This document shows positions 27,033-37,107 of a DNA stretch of 64,000 nt, one piece after another. Each line of letters opens with the position of its first letter. Position 1 is the first letter of the stretch. A program made the translations under genes and the position numbers. The notes beneath the pieces are model-generated. The model was not told the DNA's origin. It did no database searches and worked only from the letters and a program-made list of their open reading frames with translations. Location of the stretch: assembly GCF_013409365.1 (NCBI RefSeq), contig NZ_JACCBA010000001.1, positions 3,410,001 through 3,474,000 on the forward strand, read 5' to 3'. The DNA comes from Actinomadura luteofluorescens. GTDB lineage: Bacteria; Actinomycetota; Actinomycetes; Streptosporangiales; Streptosporangiaceae.

Positions 27033-27860
27033 CTACTTGCGCTTGCCGCGCCTGGACTTGCGCTCGTCCTTCGGCTCGGGGGCCTTCGCGGCGGGCTTGG
27101 CGGCGCTCCCGCCCTTGGCGGCGCCCTGGTTCTTGACGGCCTCGATGGCGGCCTTGGCGGCGGCCGGGTCGAGGTACTCGCCGCCGCGCTTGAGCGGGGA
27201 GAAGTCGTCGTCCAGCTCGTAGACGAGCGGGATGCCGGTGGGGATGTTCAGGCCGACGATCTTCTCGTCGGAGATGTCGTCCAGGTGCTTGACCAGGGCG
27301 CGCAGCGAGTTGCCGTGCGCGGCGACCATGACGGTCTTCCCGGCGGCCAGGTCGGGGACGACCGAGTCGTACCAGTACGGCAGCATGCGGTCGACGACGT
27401 CGGCGAGGCACTCCGAGCGCGGGATGAGCTCGGACGGCAGCTCGGCGTAGCGCAGGTCGTTGACCTGGGACAGGGGGTCGTCGTCCTTGATGGGCGGCGG
27501 CGGGGTGTCGTAGGAGCGGCGCCAGGTCATGAACTGCTCTTCGCCGAACTCCTCGCGCGTCTGCGCCTTGTTCTTGCCCTGGAGGGCGCCGTAGTGGCGC
27601 TCGTTGAGGCGCCAGGAGCGCTTCACCGGGATCCAGAGCAGGTCCGCCACGTCGAGAGCGATGTTGGCGGTGCGGATGGCCCGCTTCAGCAGGGAGGTGT
27701 GGAGCACGTCGGGGGTGATGTCGGCGTCGAGCAGCAGGTCGCCGCCCTTGGTCGCCTCGCTCTCGCCCTTCGCGGAGAGGTCGACGTCCACCCAGCCGGT
27801 GAACAGCCCTTCCGCGTTCCAGACGCTTTCGCCATGCCGGAGCAATACCAGGGTCGCCAT
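27033..27860 (-). CDS. gpmA: 2,3-bisphosphoglycerate-dependent phosphoglycerate mutase
   Basis: A 275-residue glycolytic enzyme that interconverts 3- and 2-phosphoglycerate. The phosphohistidine motif [18 protein letters not shown] (H9), [19 protein letters not shown].. and the second histidine in [12 protein letters not shown] identify it. A charged K/R/A-rich tail of about 30 residues ([12 protein letters not shown]) extends beyond the usual end. The ATG at 27860 is fixed by the family N-terminus. It neighbours ybjN-like and mshA, a conserved actinobacterial grouping. Confidence 0.96.
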   Translation of the reverse strand: MATLVLLRHGESVWNAEGLFTGWVDVDLSAKGESEATKGGDLLLDADITPDVLHTSLLKRAIRTANIALDVADLLWIPVKRSWRLNERHYGALQGKNKAQTREEFGEEQFMTWRRSYDTPPPPIKDDDPLSQVNDLRYAELPSELIPRSECLADVVDRMLPYWYDSVVPDLAAGKTVMVAAHGNSLRALVKHLDDISDEKIVGLNIPTGIPLVYELDDDFSPLKRGGEYLDPAAAKAAIEAVKNQGAAKGGSAAKPAAKAPEPKDERKSRRGKRK

Positions 27861-27889
27861 GGCACCAGAGCCTAGCGGCCCCGCGCGGG

Positions 27890-28381
27890 TCACTCGCGGT
27901 TGGCCGGGTCCGCGAAGGAGGCGAAGGCCTGGAGGTTGGCGAGGCTCTCGCCGCGCTTGACGCGCCAGTCCCACTCGCGCTGGATGGACGACTTGAACCC
28001 GCGCTCCAGCGCCTTGTCGAAGTTCTCGTCGGAGTAGGTGAGGACGCAGCCGAGGAGGCGGTCGATCTCCTCCGGGGACACCGACTCGAGCGGGACCTTC
28101 CCGACGAGGTGGACGTCGCCGACGTCGTCCAGCGCGAAGGCGACCCCGTACATGCGGCCGTTCTTCTCCAGGAGGAACCGGTAGAACTCGGCGTGGTTCT
28201 CGTCGGGGCGGCGGCAGAAGAACGCCTCGACGTGCAGCGAGTGGTCGCCGGCGATGAGCCACGTCATGGTGGCGAGCTTGTGCTGCCCGGGGAGCTTGAC
28301 GAAGAACGCGTCCTCGCGCGGCTCCTCGAACTCCAGCTCGTTGGACCTCAGCGTCTCGCGGATGGTCTCGGCGATGGTCAT
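27890..28381 (-). CDS. YbjN-domain protein
   Basis: A 163-residue cytoplasmic protein of the YbjN superfamily (type III secretion chaperone-like alpha/beta fold), with the typical [26 protein letters not shown] and [17 protein letters not shown] segments split by short loops. Its role in actinobacteria is unknown. The ATG at 28381 follows GGGGGAGC. It stands between mshA and gpm on the same strand, an arrangement kept across many actinobacteria, which suggests co-transcription. Confidence 0.85.
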   Translation of the reverse strand: MTIAETIRETLRSNELEFEEPREDAFFVKLPGQHKLATMTWLIAGDHSLHVEAFFCRRPDENHAEFYRFLLEKNGRMYGVAFALDDVGDVHLVGKVPLESVSPEEIDRLLGCVLTYSDENFDKALERGFKSSIQREWDWRVKRGESLANLQAFASFADPANRE

Positions 28382-28433
28382 GTGCGCTCCCCCCTCTGGG
28401 GGGCGGCTCCCCCGCGCCCCCGGTCGGCTCGGC

Positions 28434-29744
28434 TCATACGGTGGCCCGCACGGCCGCGGCCGGCGCCGGCATGGCACCGGTATACACCTCGAGCAGCCGG
28501 TCGACGGTGGCGTCCCAGCCGAAGTCGCGCGCGTGGCGGACGGCGCCGCGGGCGAGGCGGGCGTGCAGGCCGGGCTCGGCGTGCAGGCGCCGCAGGACGG
28601 CGGCGTAGTCGGCGGGGTCGTGGCCGGGGATCAGCACGCCGGACTCGCCGTCGGCGACCGCCGTGCACAGGCCGCCGACGCGGGACGCCACGACGGGGGT
28701 CCCGCAGGCCTGGGACTCGACGGCGACGAGCCCGAACGACTCGCTGTGGGACGGGACGACGGTGACGTCCGCGGCGCGGTACCAGTCGGCCAGCTCGTGC
28801 TGCGGCGACGGCGGCTCGAAGCGCATGACGTCGGAGATGCCGAGTTCGGCGGCGAGCAGTTGCAGGCCCGCGGGGCGGCACAGCCCGGAGCCGCTCGGGC
28901 CGCCGACGACGGCGACGACGAGCCGCGAGCGCAGCGCCGGGTCGTCGGCGAGCATGCGGGCGACGGCGCGCAGCAGCACGTCGGGGGCCTTCAGCGGCTG
29001 GATGCGGCCGACGAACAGCAGCACGTAGGCGTCGCGGGGCAGGCCGAGGCGGCGGCGGGCGGGGCCGGTCCGGTGCGGCAGGAGGCCGGCGCCGCGGGCG
29101 ATGAGGGGCGATTCGGGGCGGAACAGCGAGAGGTCGACGCCGGGGCTGACGGTCGCGACGCGGGCGGGGTCGGCGCCGTAGAGGCCGACGAGCTCCCCGG
29201 CCTCCTTGGCGGTGTTGGCGACGAGGTGGTCGGCCGACGCCACGACCTGCTCCTCGCCGAGGACCCGCTCGGCCGGCTCGGGCTTGTCGTCGTCCGCGAG
29301 GGCCGCGTTCTTGACCTTGGCCATCGTGTGCATGGAGTGGACGAGCGGGACGCCCCACCGCTCCTTGGCCGCCCAGCCGGCCTGGCCGGAGAGCCAGTAG
29401 TGCGTGTGGAGGAGGTCGTAGTGGCCGGGTTCGTGGGCCGCCTCGGCGCGCAGCACCCCGGAGGTGAAGCCGCACAGGTGGCGGGGGAGCTCGGCCTTGT
29501 CGAGCTCCTCGAACGGCCCGGCGACCACGTTGCGGACGAGGACGCCCGGCGCGAGCTCCACGGCGGGCGGGAGGGCCCGCGAGGTCGCGCGGGTGAAGAT
29601 GTCCACCTCGACGCCCCTGGCGGCGAGCCGCTTGGCGACCTCGACGACGTAGACGTTCAGGCCGCCCGCGTCGCCGGTGCCCGGTTGGTCCAGAGGGGAC
29701 GTATGCACACTCACTGTCGCAACCCGGCTGATACGACGCGACAC
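28434..29744 (-). CDS. mshA: D-inositol-3-phosphate glycosyltransferase MshA
   Basis: A 436-residue GT4 enzyme that transfers N-acetylglucosamine from UDP-GlcNAc to 1L-myo-inositol-1-phosphate, the first committed step of mycothiol synthesis. Recognisable features are [21 protein letters not shown] at the start (split after D), [37 protein letters not shown] and the nucleotide-sugar site [20 protein letters not shown]. The GTG at 29744 has GGAGG 9 nt upstream; the frame extends 8 codons further. Later mycothiol genes are not in the window. Confidence 0.95.
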   Translation of the reverse strand: MSRRISRVATVSVHTSPLDQPGTGDAGGLNVYVVEVAKRLAARGVEVDIFTRATSRALPPAVELAPGVLVRNVVAGPFEELDKAELPRHLCGFTSGVLRAEAAHEPGHYDLLHTHYWLSGQAGWAAKERWGVPLVHSMHTMAKVKNAALADDDKPEPAERVLGEEQVVASADHLVANTAKEAGELVGLYGADPARVATVSPGVDLSLFRPESPLIARGAGLLPHRTGPARRRLGLPRDAYVLLFVGRIQPLKAPDVLLRAVARMLADDPALRSRLVVAVVGGPSGSGLCRPAGLQLLAAELGISDVMRFEPPSPQHELADWYRAADVTVVPSHSESFGLVAVESQACGTPVVASRVGGLCTAVADGESGVLIPGHDPADYAAVLRRLHAEPGLHARLARGAVRHARDFGWDATVDRLLEVYTGAMPAPAAAVRATV

Positions 29745-29919
29745 CCGACACCACCTCCGACAGTGCAACCTATCGACCGGGTTCCGTGTTCCCTCAGCAA
29801 GGGCGGCAAGCGCGGCCGCCCGCCACAGTGACGCACCTCACCCGTGCCCGGCGCGCGGATAGGCTGCCGTTCTGGCTTACTCTGCCGATCCACGCTCACC
29901 CACCCGGAAGACTGGACGC

Positions 29920-30678
29920 ATGCGCAAGACGGCGATTGTGACCGGAGCAAGCAGCGGTATCGGGGCGGCCACGGCGAGGCGCCTGGCGGCCGAGGGGTTC
30001 AACGTCGTGCTCGCCGCGCGGCGCCGCGACCGGCTCGACGCCCTCGCCGGCGAGATCGCCGAGAGCGTGCCGGGCGCGGGGCGGATCGCGGCGTTCACCC
30101 TGGACGTGACCTCGCAGGAGTCGGTGGACGCCCTCGCGGCGGCCGTCGGCGCCTGCCACGTCCTGGTCAACAACGCCGGCGGCGCGCTCGGCCTGGACAG
30201 CGTCGCGACCGCCGACCTGGACGACTGGCGGTCGATGTACGAGAGCAACGTCATCGGCCTCGCCCGCGTCACCAAGGCGGTCCTGCCGAAGCTGGTGGAG
30301 AGCGGCGCGGGCCACATCGTCAACATCACCTCGCTGGCCGGGCACGCCCCCTACGAGGGCGGCGGCGGGTACAACGCCGCCAAGTACGCCGCCTACGCGG
30401 TCAACGAGGTGCTGCGCCTGGAACTGGTCGCCGAACCGGTCCGGGTCACCGAGATCGCGCCGGGCCTGGTGAAGACCGAGGAGTTCTCGCTGGTCCGCTT
30501 CCGCGGGGACGAGGAGAAGGCCGCCAAGCCCTACGAGGGCGTCCCCGAGCCGCTGGTCGCCGACGACGTCGCGGACTGCGTCGCCTGGGCCGTCACCCGC
30601 CCGCCGCACGTCAACATCGACCGCATCGACGTCCAGCCGCGCGTCCAGGCCGCGCCGCACAAGCTTCACCGCGAGTAG
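29920..30678 (+). CDS. Short-chain dehydrogenase/reductase
   Basis: A 252-residue classical SDR: nucleotide-binding TGASSGIG (about 8-15) with RR after the second strand favouring NADP(H), NNAG, the catalytic Ser in ITSLAG, YNAAK (Tyr and Lys) and the C-terminal PGLVKTEEF. The profile is that of YdfG-like serine/3-hydroxy acid dehydrogenases (FRGDEEKA and HVNIDRIDVQP are typical), which act on beta-hydroxy acids; the substrate is inferred. It converges on and overlaps the next gene by 13 nt. Confidence 0.87.
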   Translation: MRKTAIVTGASSGIGAATARRLAAEGFNVVLAARRRDRLDALAGEIAESVPGAGRIAAFTLDVTSQESVDALAAAVGACHVLVNNAGGALGLDSVATADLDDWRSMYESNVIGLARVTKAVLPKLVESGAGHIVNITSLAGHAPYEGGGGYNAAKYAAYAVNEVLRLELVAEPVRVTEIAPGLVKTEEFSLVRFRGDEEKAAKPYEGVPEPLVADDVADCVAWAVTRPPHVNIDRIDVQPRVQAAPHKLHRE

Positions 30679-31487
30679 GGCGCGACGGCGCTCCAGGGAA
30701 GCGTGACCTCGCCGAGGCGCCACCGGTTCCGGCCGCCGTACGGGGGCCGCGCCAGGACGGGATGGGTCCGCGCCAGCAACGACACGGCCTCGACCCAGCG
30801 CGCGCGGGGACCGAACACCGAGTGGGGCGCCGCGGTGTCCCAGCAGCGGTCGAACGCGGTCAGGAACCCGTGGACGGGCTCGCCCGGCACGTTCCGGTGG
30901 ATGAGCGTCTTGGGCAGCCGTTCGGCCAGCGCGGACGGCCGTTCGAGCGAGCGCACGTGGGCCGCGAACGTGATGGTCCGCGGGCCGTCCTTGGTGAGCG
31001 TCACCCAGACGGCGCGGCGCCCGATCTCGTCGCAGGTCCCTTCGACCAGGACGCCGGTGGGGGCGAGGCGCGCGCGCAGGTCGTCCCAGGCGCGCCAGGC
31101 CGCCGCCTCGTCGTACTGCCGCAGGACGTTGAGCGCCCGGACCAGCACCGGCGGGCGCGGCACCGGCAGTTCGAAACCGCCGCGCCGGAACGACAGCCCT
31201 TCGTGGGGGCCGGTCGCGGCGGCGAAGGCGACCCCGGCGGCGACCCGGGCCGGCTCGATCTCGATGCCGACGACCTCCAGGCGCGGCGACACCGGGCGGA
31301 GCCGCGAGTACAGCTCGAAGGTGGTGACCGGGGAGGCGCCGTAGCCGAGGTCGACGGCCAGCGGCCGCGCGTCCGAGCGCAGCGCGGCGGTCTGGGTGGC
31401 GGCGATCCAGCGGTCGATCCGGCGCAGCCGGTTGGGGGCCGTGGTGCCGCGGGTCACCTCCCCCCGCGGCCTCGAAACAGGGGGCAC
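30666..31487 (-). CDS. Putative class I SAM-dependent methyltransferase
   Basis: A 273-residue protein with a Rossmann start AVDLGYGASPVTTFEL (motif I-like) and VVGIEIEPARVAA (acidic residue after beta2), followed by VLVRALNVLRQYDEAA and VLVEGTCDEIGRRAVW. These give a seven-strand methyltransferase-like layout common in a conserved actinobacterial family of unknown substrate. The GTG at 31487 is used. The C-terminus (NRWRLGEVTLPWSAVAPY) is well conserved in such proteins as I recall them. Opposite in direction to the SDR. Confidence 0.7.
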   Translation of the reverse strand: MPPVSRPRGEVTRGTTAPNRLRRIDRWIAATQTAALRSDARPLAVDLGYGASPVTTFELYSRLRPVSPRLEVVGIEIEPARVAAGVAFAAATGPHEGLSFRRGGFELPVPRPPVLVRALNVLRQYDEAAAWRAWDDLRARLAPTGVLVEGTCDEIGRRAVWVTLTKDGPRTITFAAHVRSLERPSALAERLPKTLIHRNVPGEPVHGFLTAFDRCWDTAAPHSVFGPRARWVEAVSLLARTHPVLARPPYGGRNRWRLGEVTLPWSAVAPYSR

Positions 31488-31618
31488 CGGGTAATTGTCG
31501 GGGGTCCCGCCCTATGCCTCGTACGTCAGTTCACTTCGTGAGATCCCACCCACTGAACCAGATTCGGTAAGTCATCGGTTACGGTGCTGCCGACGCCCCG
31601 TCCCCCGGAGGAGTGCCG

Positions 31619-33226
31619 ATGCTCGACCTGGCGACCCTGCACGAGGCCATCGCCGCCGCGATCCCCGACCGCGAGTGCCTGGTGTGGCGCGAGCGCCGGA
31701 TGACCTGGCGCGAGGTCACCGACCGGACGCGGCGGCTGGCGAACGTCCTGCACGACCGCGGTCTCGGCGTGCACGGCGGCGGCGCGGCCCGCGAGCCGTG
31801 GGAGTCGCCCCACGACCATCTCGCGCTCTACCTGCACAACGGGCCCGAGTACCTGGAGGGGCTGGTCGGCGCGCACAAGGCACGGGTCGCGCCGTTCAAC
31901 GTCAACTACCGGTACGTGGACGGCGAGCTGGCCCAGCTGTTCGCCGACGCCCGGCCGGCCGCCGTCCTCTACCACGCGCGGTTCGCCGGCGTGATCGGCC
32001 GGGTGGCCGGCAGGCTCGGCACCGGCCCGCTCCTGCTCCAGGTGGCGGACGACTCGGGCGCGGATCTCCTGCCCGGCGCGCTCGACTACGAGGACGCGCT
32101 CGCCAAGGCGTCCCCCGAGCCGCTTCCCGTCCCTCCGGACCCGGACGACCTGCACATCCTTTACACCGGCGGCACGACCGGGCTGCCGAAGGGCGTGCTG
32201 TGGCGGATCGGCGACCTGATGGCCGGGCCGCTCGGCATGCGGCGCCGCGACGGCGCGCCCGTCACCGACCTCGGCGAGGCGGTCGAACGGGCCGTCCGCG
32301 GCGACGTCCGCGTGCTGGTCGGTCCGCCGCTCATGCACGGCGGGGGCACGTGGTCGGCGCTCGGCGGCTGGTGCGGCGGCGGCTGCGTGGTGTTCCCCGA
32401 CCGGGTGGACGGCCTGGACGCCGCCGACCTGATGGCCACCGCCGAGCGCGAGCGCGCCACCCGGATGCCGCTGGTCGGGGACGCGTTCGCCCGCCCGATC
32501 GTCGCGGCCCTGGAGGCGCGCCCGCACGACCTGGGCTCGCTGCGGACGCTGATCAACTCCGCCGCCGGCATCAGCCCCGGCGTGAAGGCGCGGCTCCTCG
32601 AACTCCTCCCGCACGCCCGGCTCGTGGACGTCCTCGGCTCCTCGGAGAGCGGATTCCAGGTCACCCGGCACGGCCCGGAGGCGCGGACGTTCCGCGCGGC
32701 GGCGGGCACGGCCGTGCTCAGCGCGGACCGGTCCCGGCGGCTCGCGCCCGGCGAGGACGAGCTCGGCTGGCTGGCCAAGGGCGGCGACGCGATCCCGCTC
32801 GGCTACCTCGGCGACCCGGCGAAGACGGCGGCCACGTTCCTCACCGTGGACGGCGAGCGGCTCGTCGTCGCGGGCGACCGGGCCCGGCTCCTCGCCGACG
32901 GCACCGTCGAGGTGCACGGGCGCGAGGCCACCACGATCAACACCGGCGGCGAGAAGGTGTTCGCGGAGGAGGTCGAGACCGTCCTGCGCGGCCTGCCCGG
33001 CGTCGCCGACGCGCTGGTGGTCGGCCGCCCGAGCGAGCGCTGGGGCACCGAGATCGTCGCGGTGGTCGGCCCGTCCGGCGCCCCGTCCGACGAGGAGCTG
33101 CGCGCCGGGTGCGCCGCCCGTCTCGCCCGCTACAAGATCCCGAAGGCGTTCGTCCGCACCGACCGCGGGCTGCGGCTGCCGAACGGCAAGGCCGACTACG
33201 CAGCCGCCCGCGCGCTCCTCGGCTGA
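31619..33226 (+). CDS. AMP-forming acyl-CoA synthetase
   Basis: A 535-residue adenylate-forming enzyme that activates a carboxylic acid to acyl-AMP and then acyl-CoA. Motifs: the P-loop [21 protein letters not shown] (adenine pocket), [10 protein letters not shown] (ribose-binding Asp), INTGGEKVF, and the C-terminal catalytic Lys in [10 protein letters not shown]. It resembles the fatty acyl/cholate-type FadD subgroup ([11 protein letters not shown]). GGAGGAG (31607-31613) selects the ATG at 31619. It opens a same-strand run with the DinB-like gene 55 bp downstream. Confidence 0.9.
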   Translation: MLDLATLHEAIAAAIPDRECLVWRERRMTWREVTDRTRRLANVLHDRGLGVHGGGAAREPWESPHDHLALYLHNGPEYLEGLVGAHKARVAPFNVNYRYVDGELAQLFADARPAAVLYHARFAGVIGRVAGRLGTGPLLLQVADDSGADLLPGALDYEDALAKASPEPLPVPPDPDDLHILYTGGTTGLPKGVLWRIGDLMAGPLGMRRRDGAPVTDLGEAVERAVRGDVRVLVGPPLMHGGGTWSALGGWCGGGCVVFPDRVDGLDAADLMATAERERATRMPLVGDAFARPIVAALEARPHDLGSLRTLINSAAGISPGVKARLLELLPHARLVDVLGSSESGFQVTRHGPEARTFRAAAGTAVLSADRSRRLAPGEDELGWLAKGGDAIPLGYLGDPAKTAATFLTVDGERLVVAGDRARLLADGTVEVHGREATTINTGGEKVFAEEVETVLRGLPGVADALVVGRPSERWGTEIVAVVGPSGAPSDEELRAGCAARLARYKIPKAFVRTDRGLRLPNGKADYAAARALLG

Positions 33227-33281
33227 ACGGGTTCCCGCGCGGCCCTGTACCCCGGGCCCCGCGACGCGGGATCATGGCGGG

Positions 33282-34070
33282 ATGCCGGACCTGACGCTCC
33301 TGCTCGCCGACCTCGCCGCCGAGGGCGACTCCGTCGACGCCCTGGTCGCACCGCTGGCCGCCGGCCGCTGGGCGGACCCGACCCCGGCCGAGGGCTGGAC
33401 GATCGCGCACCAGATCGCGCACCTGGCCTGGACGGACGCGCAGGCGGTCGTGGCGGCCACCGACGCCGCCGCGTTCGCGGGGATCGTCGAGCAGGCCATG
33501 GCCGACCCCGGCGGCTTCGTCGAGACCGGCGCCCGGGAAGGCGCCGTGGAGGAGCCCGCCCGCCTGCTCGCCCGCTGGCGGGAGGGCCGGCGCCGGATGG
33601 TCGAGGCCCTCGCCGCCGTCCCGCCGGGCACGCGCCTGCCCTGGTTCGGCCCGCCGATGAGCGCCGCGTCCATGGCGACCGCGCGGCTCATGGAGACCTG
33701 GGCGCACGGCGAGGACGTCGCCGACGCGCTCGGCGAGCGCCGGGCGCCCACGTCCCGCCTCCGGCACGTCGCGCACATCGGCGTCCGCACCCGCGACTTC
33801 GCGTTCCGCAACCGGGGCCTGGAGCCACCCGTTGAGGAGTTCCGCGTCGCCCTGCGCGGACCGGACGGCGACGAGTGGACGTGGGGCCCGCCGGACGCCC
33901 GCCAGTCGGTCACCGGCCCCGCCCTCGACTTCTGCCAGGCGGTGACCCAGCGCCGCCACCGCGCCGACCTGGCCCTCGCCGCGACCGGCCCCGACGCCGA
34001 CCGCTGGCTGGACGTCGCGCAGGCCTTCGCGGGCCCGCCCGGGACCGGCCGCGCCCCGTCCCGCGCCTGA
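33282..34070 (+). CDS. DinB-fold metal-dependent protein (TIGR03084-like)
   Basis: A 262-residue member of the actinobacterial family related to mycothiol-dependent maleylpyruvate isomerase. An N-terminal four-helix DinB domain with metal-ligand histidines in [11 protein letters not shown] and [13 protein letters not shown] is followed by an SCP2-like C-terminal region ([20 protein letters not shown]). Such proteins may use mycothiol, which this organism can make (mshA at 28434); the reaction is unknown. Co-directional with the acyl-CoA synthetase. Confidence 0.82.
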   Translation: MPDLTLLLADLAAEGDSVDALVAPLAAGRWADPTPAEGWTIAHQIAHLAWTDAQAVVAATDAAAFAGIVEQAMADPGGFVETGAREGAVEEPARLLARWREGRRRMVEALAAVPPGTRLPWFGPPMSAASMATARLMETWAHGEDVADALGERRAPTSRLRHVAHIGVRTRDFAFRNRGLEPPVEEFRVALRGPDGDEWTWGPPDARQSVTGPALDFCQAVTQRRHRADLALAATGPDADRWLDVAQAFAGPPGTGRAPSRA

Positions 34071-34132
34071 GAGATTCGCCACTGACCTCCGCGTTCGCGT
34101 TCGCGGCGCGCGGGGGTGGAGAAGTTGATCGT

Positions 34133-34609
34133 ATGACAGTTCTCATCGCATACGACGGTTCTGACGACGCGCGGGCGGCGGTCGAGTACGTCGCGCGGCA
34201 CCTGCGCGCCGGACCGACCGTGATCATGACGGTGTGGGAGCCGCTGCTCACCCAGATCTCCTGGGCGCCCCTGGCCGCCGCGGTGCCGGTGGCGGGCAGG
34301 CTCGACGAGGGCGAGCAGTACGAGGAGGAGAAGCAGGCCGAACGGCTCGCCCAGCAGGGCGCCGACATCGCCGCCAAGGCGGGGCTGACCGACGTGGCGG
34401 TCCGCGCCGAGCGCGGCGGCGGGCCGGTGTGGGCCGCGATCGTGGACGTCGCGGAGGAGTTGAACGCCTCCCTCGTCGTCACCGGCTCGCGCGGTCTGGC
34501 GGGGGCCCGGTCGGTGATCCTGGGCAGCGTGTCCACCCGCGTGCTGCACCACGCCCACCGCCCGGTCCTGGTGGTGCCTCCGCCGAAGGAGGACGACGAC
34601 GAGGGCTGA
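34133..34609 (+). CDS. Universal stress protein
   Basis: A 158-residue single USP domain with N-terminal VLIAYDGSDDARAAVEYV and ATP-binding signature GSRGLAGARSVILGSVS, then HRPVLVVPP. The glycine pattern G-2x-G-9x-G(S) predicts nucleotide binding. USPs are induced by growth arrest and stress. The middle contains an insert rich in Q/E (EQYEEEKQAERLAQQ). It has its own promoter gap after the DinB-like gene and converges on the macrodomain gene. Confidence 0.9.
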   Translation: MTVLIAYDGSDDARAAVEYVARHLRAGPTVIMTVWEPLLTQISWAPLAAAVPVAGRLDEGEQYEEEKQAERLAQQGADIAAKAGLTDVAVRAERGGGPVWAAIVDVAEELNASLVVTGSRGLAGARSVILGSVSTRVLHHAHRPVLVVPPPKEDDDEG

Positions 34610-34627
34610 GCGCTCCCCCGGACGGCG

Positions 34628-35140
34628 CTAGAGCGCTCCCACGGCGCGCTCGAAGGCGTCGTAGGCGGCCTCGGTGAAAAGGACGAAGCGGGCGTCCATC
34701 ACCTGGGTCGGGGTGCCCTGGACGGTGCCGACCGCGATGCGGGCGGCGTCGTCCATGGGCCAGCCGTAGATGCCGGCCGACACGGCGGGGAAGGCGATCG
34801 AGTCGACGCCCAGCTCGTCGGCGATGCGAAGGGACTCGCGGTAGCAGGAGGCGAGCTGGTGGGAGCGGTCCTCGGAGGAGGAGTACACGGGGCCGACGGT
34901 GTGGATCACCCATCCGGCGGGCAGCAGCCCGGCCGTCGTCGCCACCGCCTGGCCGGTCGGCAGGCCGCCGCCGTAATGCGAGGAGCGGAGCTTGCGGCAC
35001 TCCTCCAGGATCTCCGGGCCGCCCCTGCGGTGGATCGCGCCGTCCACCCCGCCACCGCCCAGCAGCGACGAGTTCGCCGCGTTCACGACCGCGCCGACCG
35101 TCTGCTCGGTGATGTCGCCCTGGACAAGAGTGATCTTCAT
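34628..35140 (-). CDS. Macrodomain ADP-ribose/O-acetyl-ADP-ribose deacetylase
   Basis: A 170-residue MacroD-type protein: IT(L)VQGDITEQTVGAVVNAANSSLLGGGGVDGAIH, broken by a turn, is the ADP-ribose binding core, and AFPAVSAGIYGWPMDDAARIA the second phosphate loop. Members of this class hydrolyse O-acetyl-ADP-ribose and mono-ADP-ribosyl-Asp/Glu. The ATG at 35140 fits the family; the open frame upstream is not conserved-looking. Confidence 0.92.
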   Translation of the reverse strand: MKITLVQGDITEQTVGAVVNAANSSLLGGGGVDGAIHRRGGPEILEECRKLRSSHYGGGLPTGQAVATTAGLLPAGWVIHTVGPVYSSSEDRSHQLASCYRESLRIADELGVDSIAFPAVSAGIYGWPMDDAARIAVGTVQGTPTQVMDARFVLFTEAAYDAFERAVGAL

Positions 35141-35392
35141 GTGCCGCCGATCCTTCGCAGTGCCGAATCCCGTCAGAGAACAAGAATTCTCGCCCGCGGC
35201 GCACGCGAAACGCGTTCGGGCGCTTCCCGGCGGTACGCTCATGGCGGACGAGCCGCCGGGGGGCGGTGTGGCCCGTCCGACTTCGTCCGGCCGGACGCAG
35301 GGGGGTGTCCATGCGGAACGCCGGGCGTGACCAGTGCTGGCAGACCCACATCAGACGATGCACGATGGCGTGACAGTCGCGGAGGTACCCCC
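35141..35392. other. 252-bp divergent intergenic region
   Basis: Lies between the macrodomain gene and the epimerase pseudogene. A 29-codon frame from the ATG at 35241 lacks convincing coding character. GAGAACAAGAATTCTC (35176-35191) is an imperfect dyad. Nothing else is recognisable. Confidence 0.35.
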
Positions 35393-36247
35393 TTGAAGAT
35401 TCTCCTCGCCGGAGCGACCGGAGTAGTCGGCCGCCGGCTGATCCCGCTGCTCGTCCGGGCGGGCCACGAGGTCGCGGGGACGACGCGCCGACCCGAACGC
35501 ACCGGCATGATCCGCGACCTCGGCGCCGCGCCGGTCCTGCTGGACGTGCTCGACGCCGCCGCGGTGCGCGACGTCATGGCCGCCGAGCGCCCCGACGCGG
35601 TGGTCCACCAGCTCACCGATCTCAGCGCCGAGGACTTCGAGGCCAACTCGCGCCTGCGGATCGTGGGCACCCGCAACCTGGTCGACGCGGCGAAGGGCGC
35701 GGGCGTGCGGACCATGGTCGCGCAGAGCATCGCCTAGCTGTACGTGCCGGGCGACGCGCCCGCCGTCGAGACCGACCCGCTCGACCCGCACCTGCCGCCC
35801 TACGCGGGCATCGCGGCGCTGGAGAGCGCGGTCGCCGAGATGCCGCACGGCGTCGTCCTGCGCTACGGCGCGCTCTACGGCCCCGGGACCTGGTACGCGC
35901 CCGACGGCGCGATCGCCAAGCGGGTGCGGGCGGGCGTGCTGCGCGAGGCGCCGTCCTGGACGTCGTTCGTGCACGCCGACGACGCGGCGTCGGCGGCGCT
36001 CGCCGCCCTGGACTGGCCCGCGGGGGTCGTCAACATCGTCGACGACGAGCCGGCGACCACGGCCGACTGGCTGCCCGTCTACAGCGCGGCGCTCGGCGCG
36101 CCCTCTCCGGGCAGCGCCGGCAAGCACGCGGCCGCGACGGGGCGTCCGGCGTCCAACGCCAGGGCGCTGAGCCTCGGGTGGAAGCCGCGGGTCGCGTCCT
36201 GGCGCACCGGTTTCGCGCGGATGGACGTGCCCGTCCGGACCGACTGA
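35393..36247 (+). pseudogene. NAD-dependent epimerase/dehydratase stopped by in-frame TAG
   Basis: A 285-codon extended-SDR frame interrupted once, by TAG at 35735-35737. Upstream it reads KILLAGATGVVGRRLIPLL (Rossmann motif), DAVVHQLTDLS and VAQSIA; downstream, in the same frame, it continues YVPGDAPAVE, VVLRYGALYGPGT, FVHADDAASA, SLGWKPR. In relatives the interrupted codon is usually Trp (AQSIAW), so one G-to-A change (TGG to TAG) explains it. GGAGG (35381-35385) supports the TTG start. The rest of the gene shows no decay, pointing to a recent mutation, a sequencing error or readthrough. A 114-residue truncated product would lack the substrate domain. Confidence 0.8.
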
Positions 36248-36254
36248 CCCCCGG

Positions 36255-37016
36255 TCAGCCGAACTGGAACGAGCGCTTGGCCAGTCCGAGCCAGTAGCCG
36301 TCGATGACCGAGCGCCGTCGCGAGGCGGCGTCGGCGTCGGCGCCGAGCGCCACGAACAGCGGCGCGAAGTGCTCCGTGCGCGGGTGCGCGATGCGCGCGG
36401 CCGGGGCCTTGGCGCGGAAGTCGAGCAGGGCGTCGACGTCTCCGCCCCGCACGGCCCGGTCCGTCCACTCGTCGAACTCCGCCGACCACGCGGGCGGCGC
36501 CGCGTCCGGGTCCGGGCGCATCTCGCGCAGGTTGTGCGTGGTGAAGCCGCTCCCGACGATGAGGACGCCCTTGTCGCGCAGCGGCGCGAGGCTCCGCCCG
36601 ACCTCGAAGAGGCGCTCGGGCTCCAGGGTGGGCATCGACATCTGCAGGACGGGGACGTCGGCGTCCGGATACATCTCCACGAGCGGGACGTACGCGCCGT
36701 GGTCCAGACCGCGCTCCTCGTCCTGGTGGACGCCGGGGATGAGCCCGCGCACGTCGTCGGCGAGGGCGGGCGCGCCGGGGGCGTCGTACCTGACGGTGTA
36801 GTAGTGCTCGGGGAAGCCCCAGAAGTCGTAGACGAGCGGCACCGGCCGGGTGGCGCCGATGCTCAGCGGCGCCTCCTCCCAGTGCGCCGACACCATGAGG
36901 ATCGCCTCCGGCTTCGGCAGCTCCGCCGACCAGCGGGCCAGCTCGGCGGTCCACCGGGCGTCGTCGGCCAGCGGCGGCGCGCCGTGGCTGAGGTAGAGCA
37001 CCGGCATCCTGGTCAT
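36255..37016 (-). CDS. DODA-type extradiol aromatic ring-opening dioxygenase
   Basis: A 253-residue YgiD/DODA-family protein (LigB superfamily): LYLSHGAPPLA near the start and HWEEAPLSIG supply metal-ligand histidines, with YYTVRYDAPGAPALAD and VGSGFTTHNLRE later. Plant and bacterial relatives cleave L-DOPA or related catechols at the 4,5-position. The ATG at 37016 follows GGGGAGG. It is divergent from a MarR gene across three repeated palindromes, so it is likely induced by an aromatic ligand. Confidence 0.9.
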   Translation of the reverse strand: MTRMPVLYLSHGAPPLADDARWTAELARWSAELPKPEAILMVSAHWEEAPLSIGATRPVPLVYDFWGFPEHYYTVRYDAPGAPALADDVRGLIPGVHQDEERGLDHGAYVPLVEMYPDADVPVLQMSMPTLEPERLFEVGRSLAPLRDKGVLIVGSGFTTHNLREMRPDPDAAPPAWSAEFDEWTDRAVRGGDVDALLDFRAKAPAARIAHPRTEHFAPLFVALGADADAASRRRSVIDGYWLGLAKRSFQFG

Positions 37017-37033
37017 GAGCGTCCTCCCCTTAC

Positions 37034-37087
37034 TTGAGAGTTCAACCATACTCGATTTCGTTGAACATTCAAGTCTTGAGGGTTCAA
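37034..37087. promoter_or_regulatory. Three TTGA-N4-TCAA operator sites
   Basis: TTGA-GAGT-TCAA (37034-37045), TTGA-ACAT-TCAA (37061-37072) and TTGA-GGGT-TCAA (37076-37087) fill the gap between the divergent dioxygenase and MarR genes. The flanks C...G extend the outer sites to CTTGA...TCAAG or C. They are probable MarR dimer sites, one overlapping each promoter. Confidence 0.78.
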
Positions 37088-37107
37088 GTGCCGGGTAGCA
37101 TGGGGGC

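Noticed and set aside
31619..34609. Secondary-metabolite cluster
   Set aside because: A single acyl-CoA synthetase with DinB-like and stress proteins lacks carrier, ketosynthase or condensation domains.
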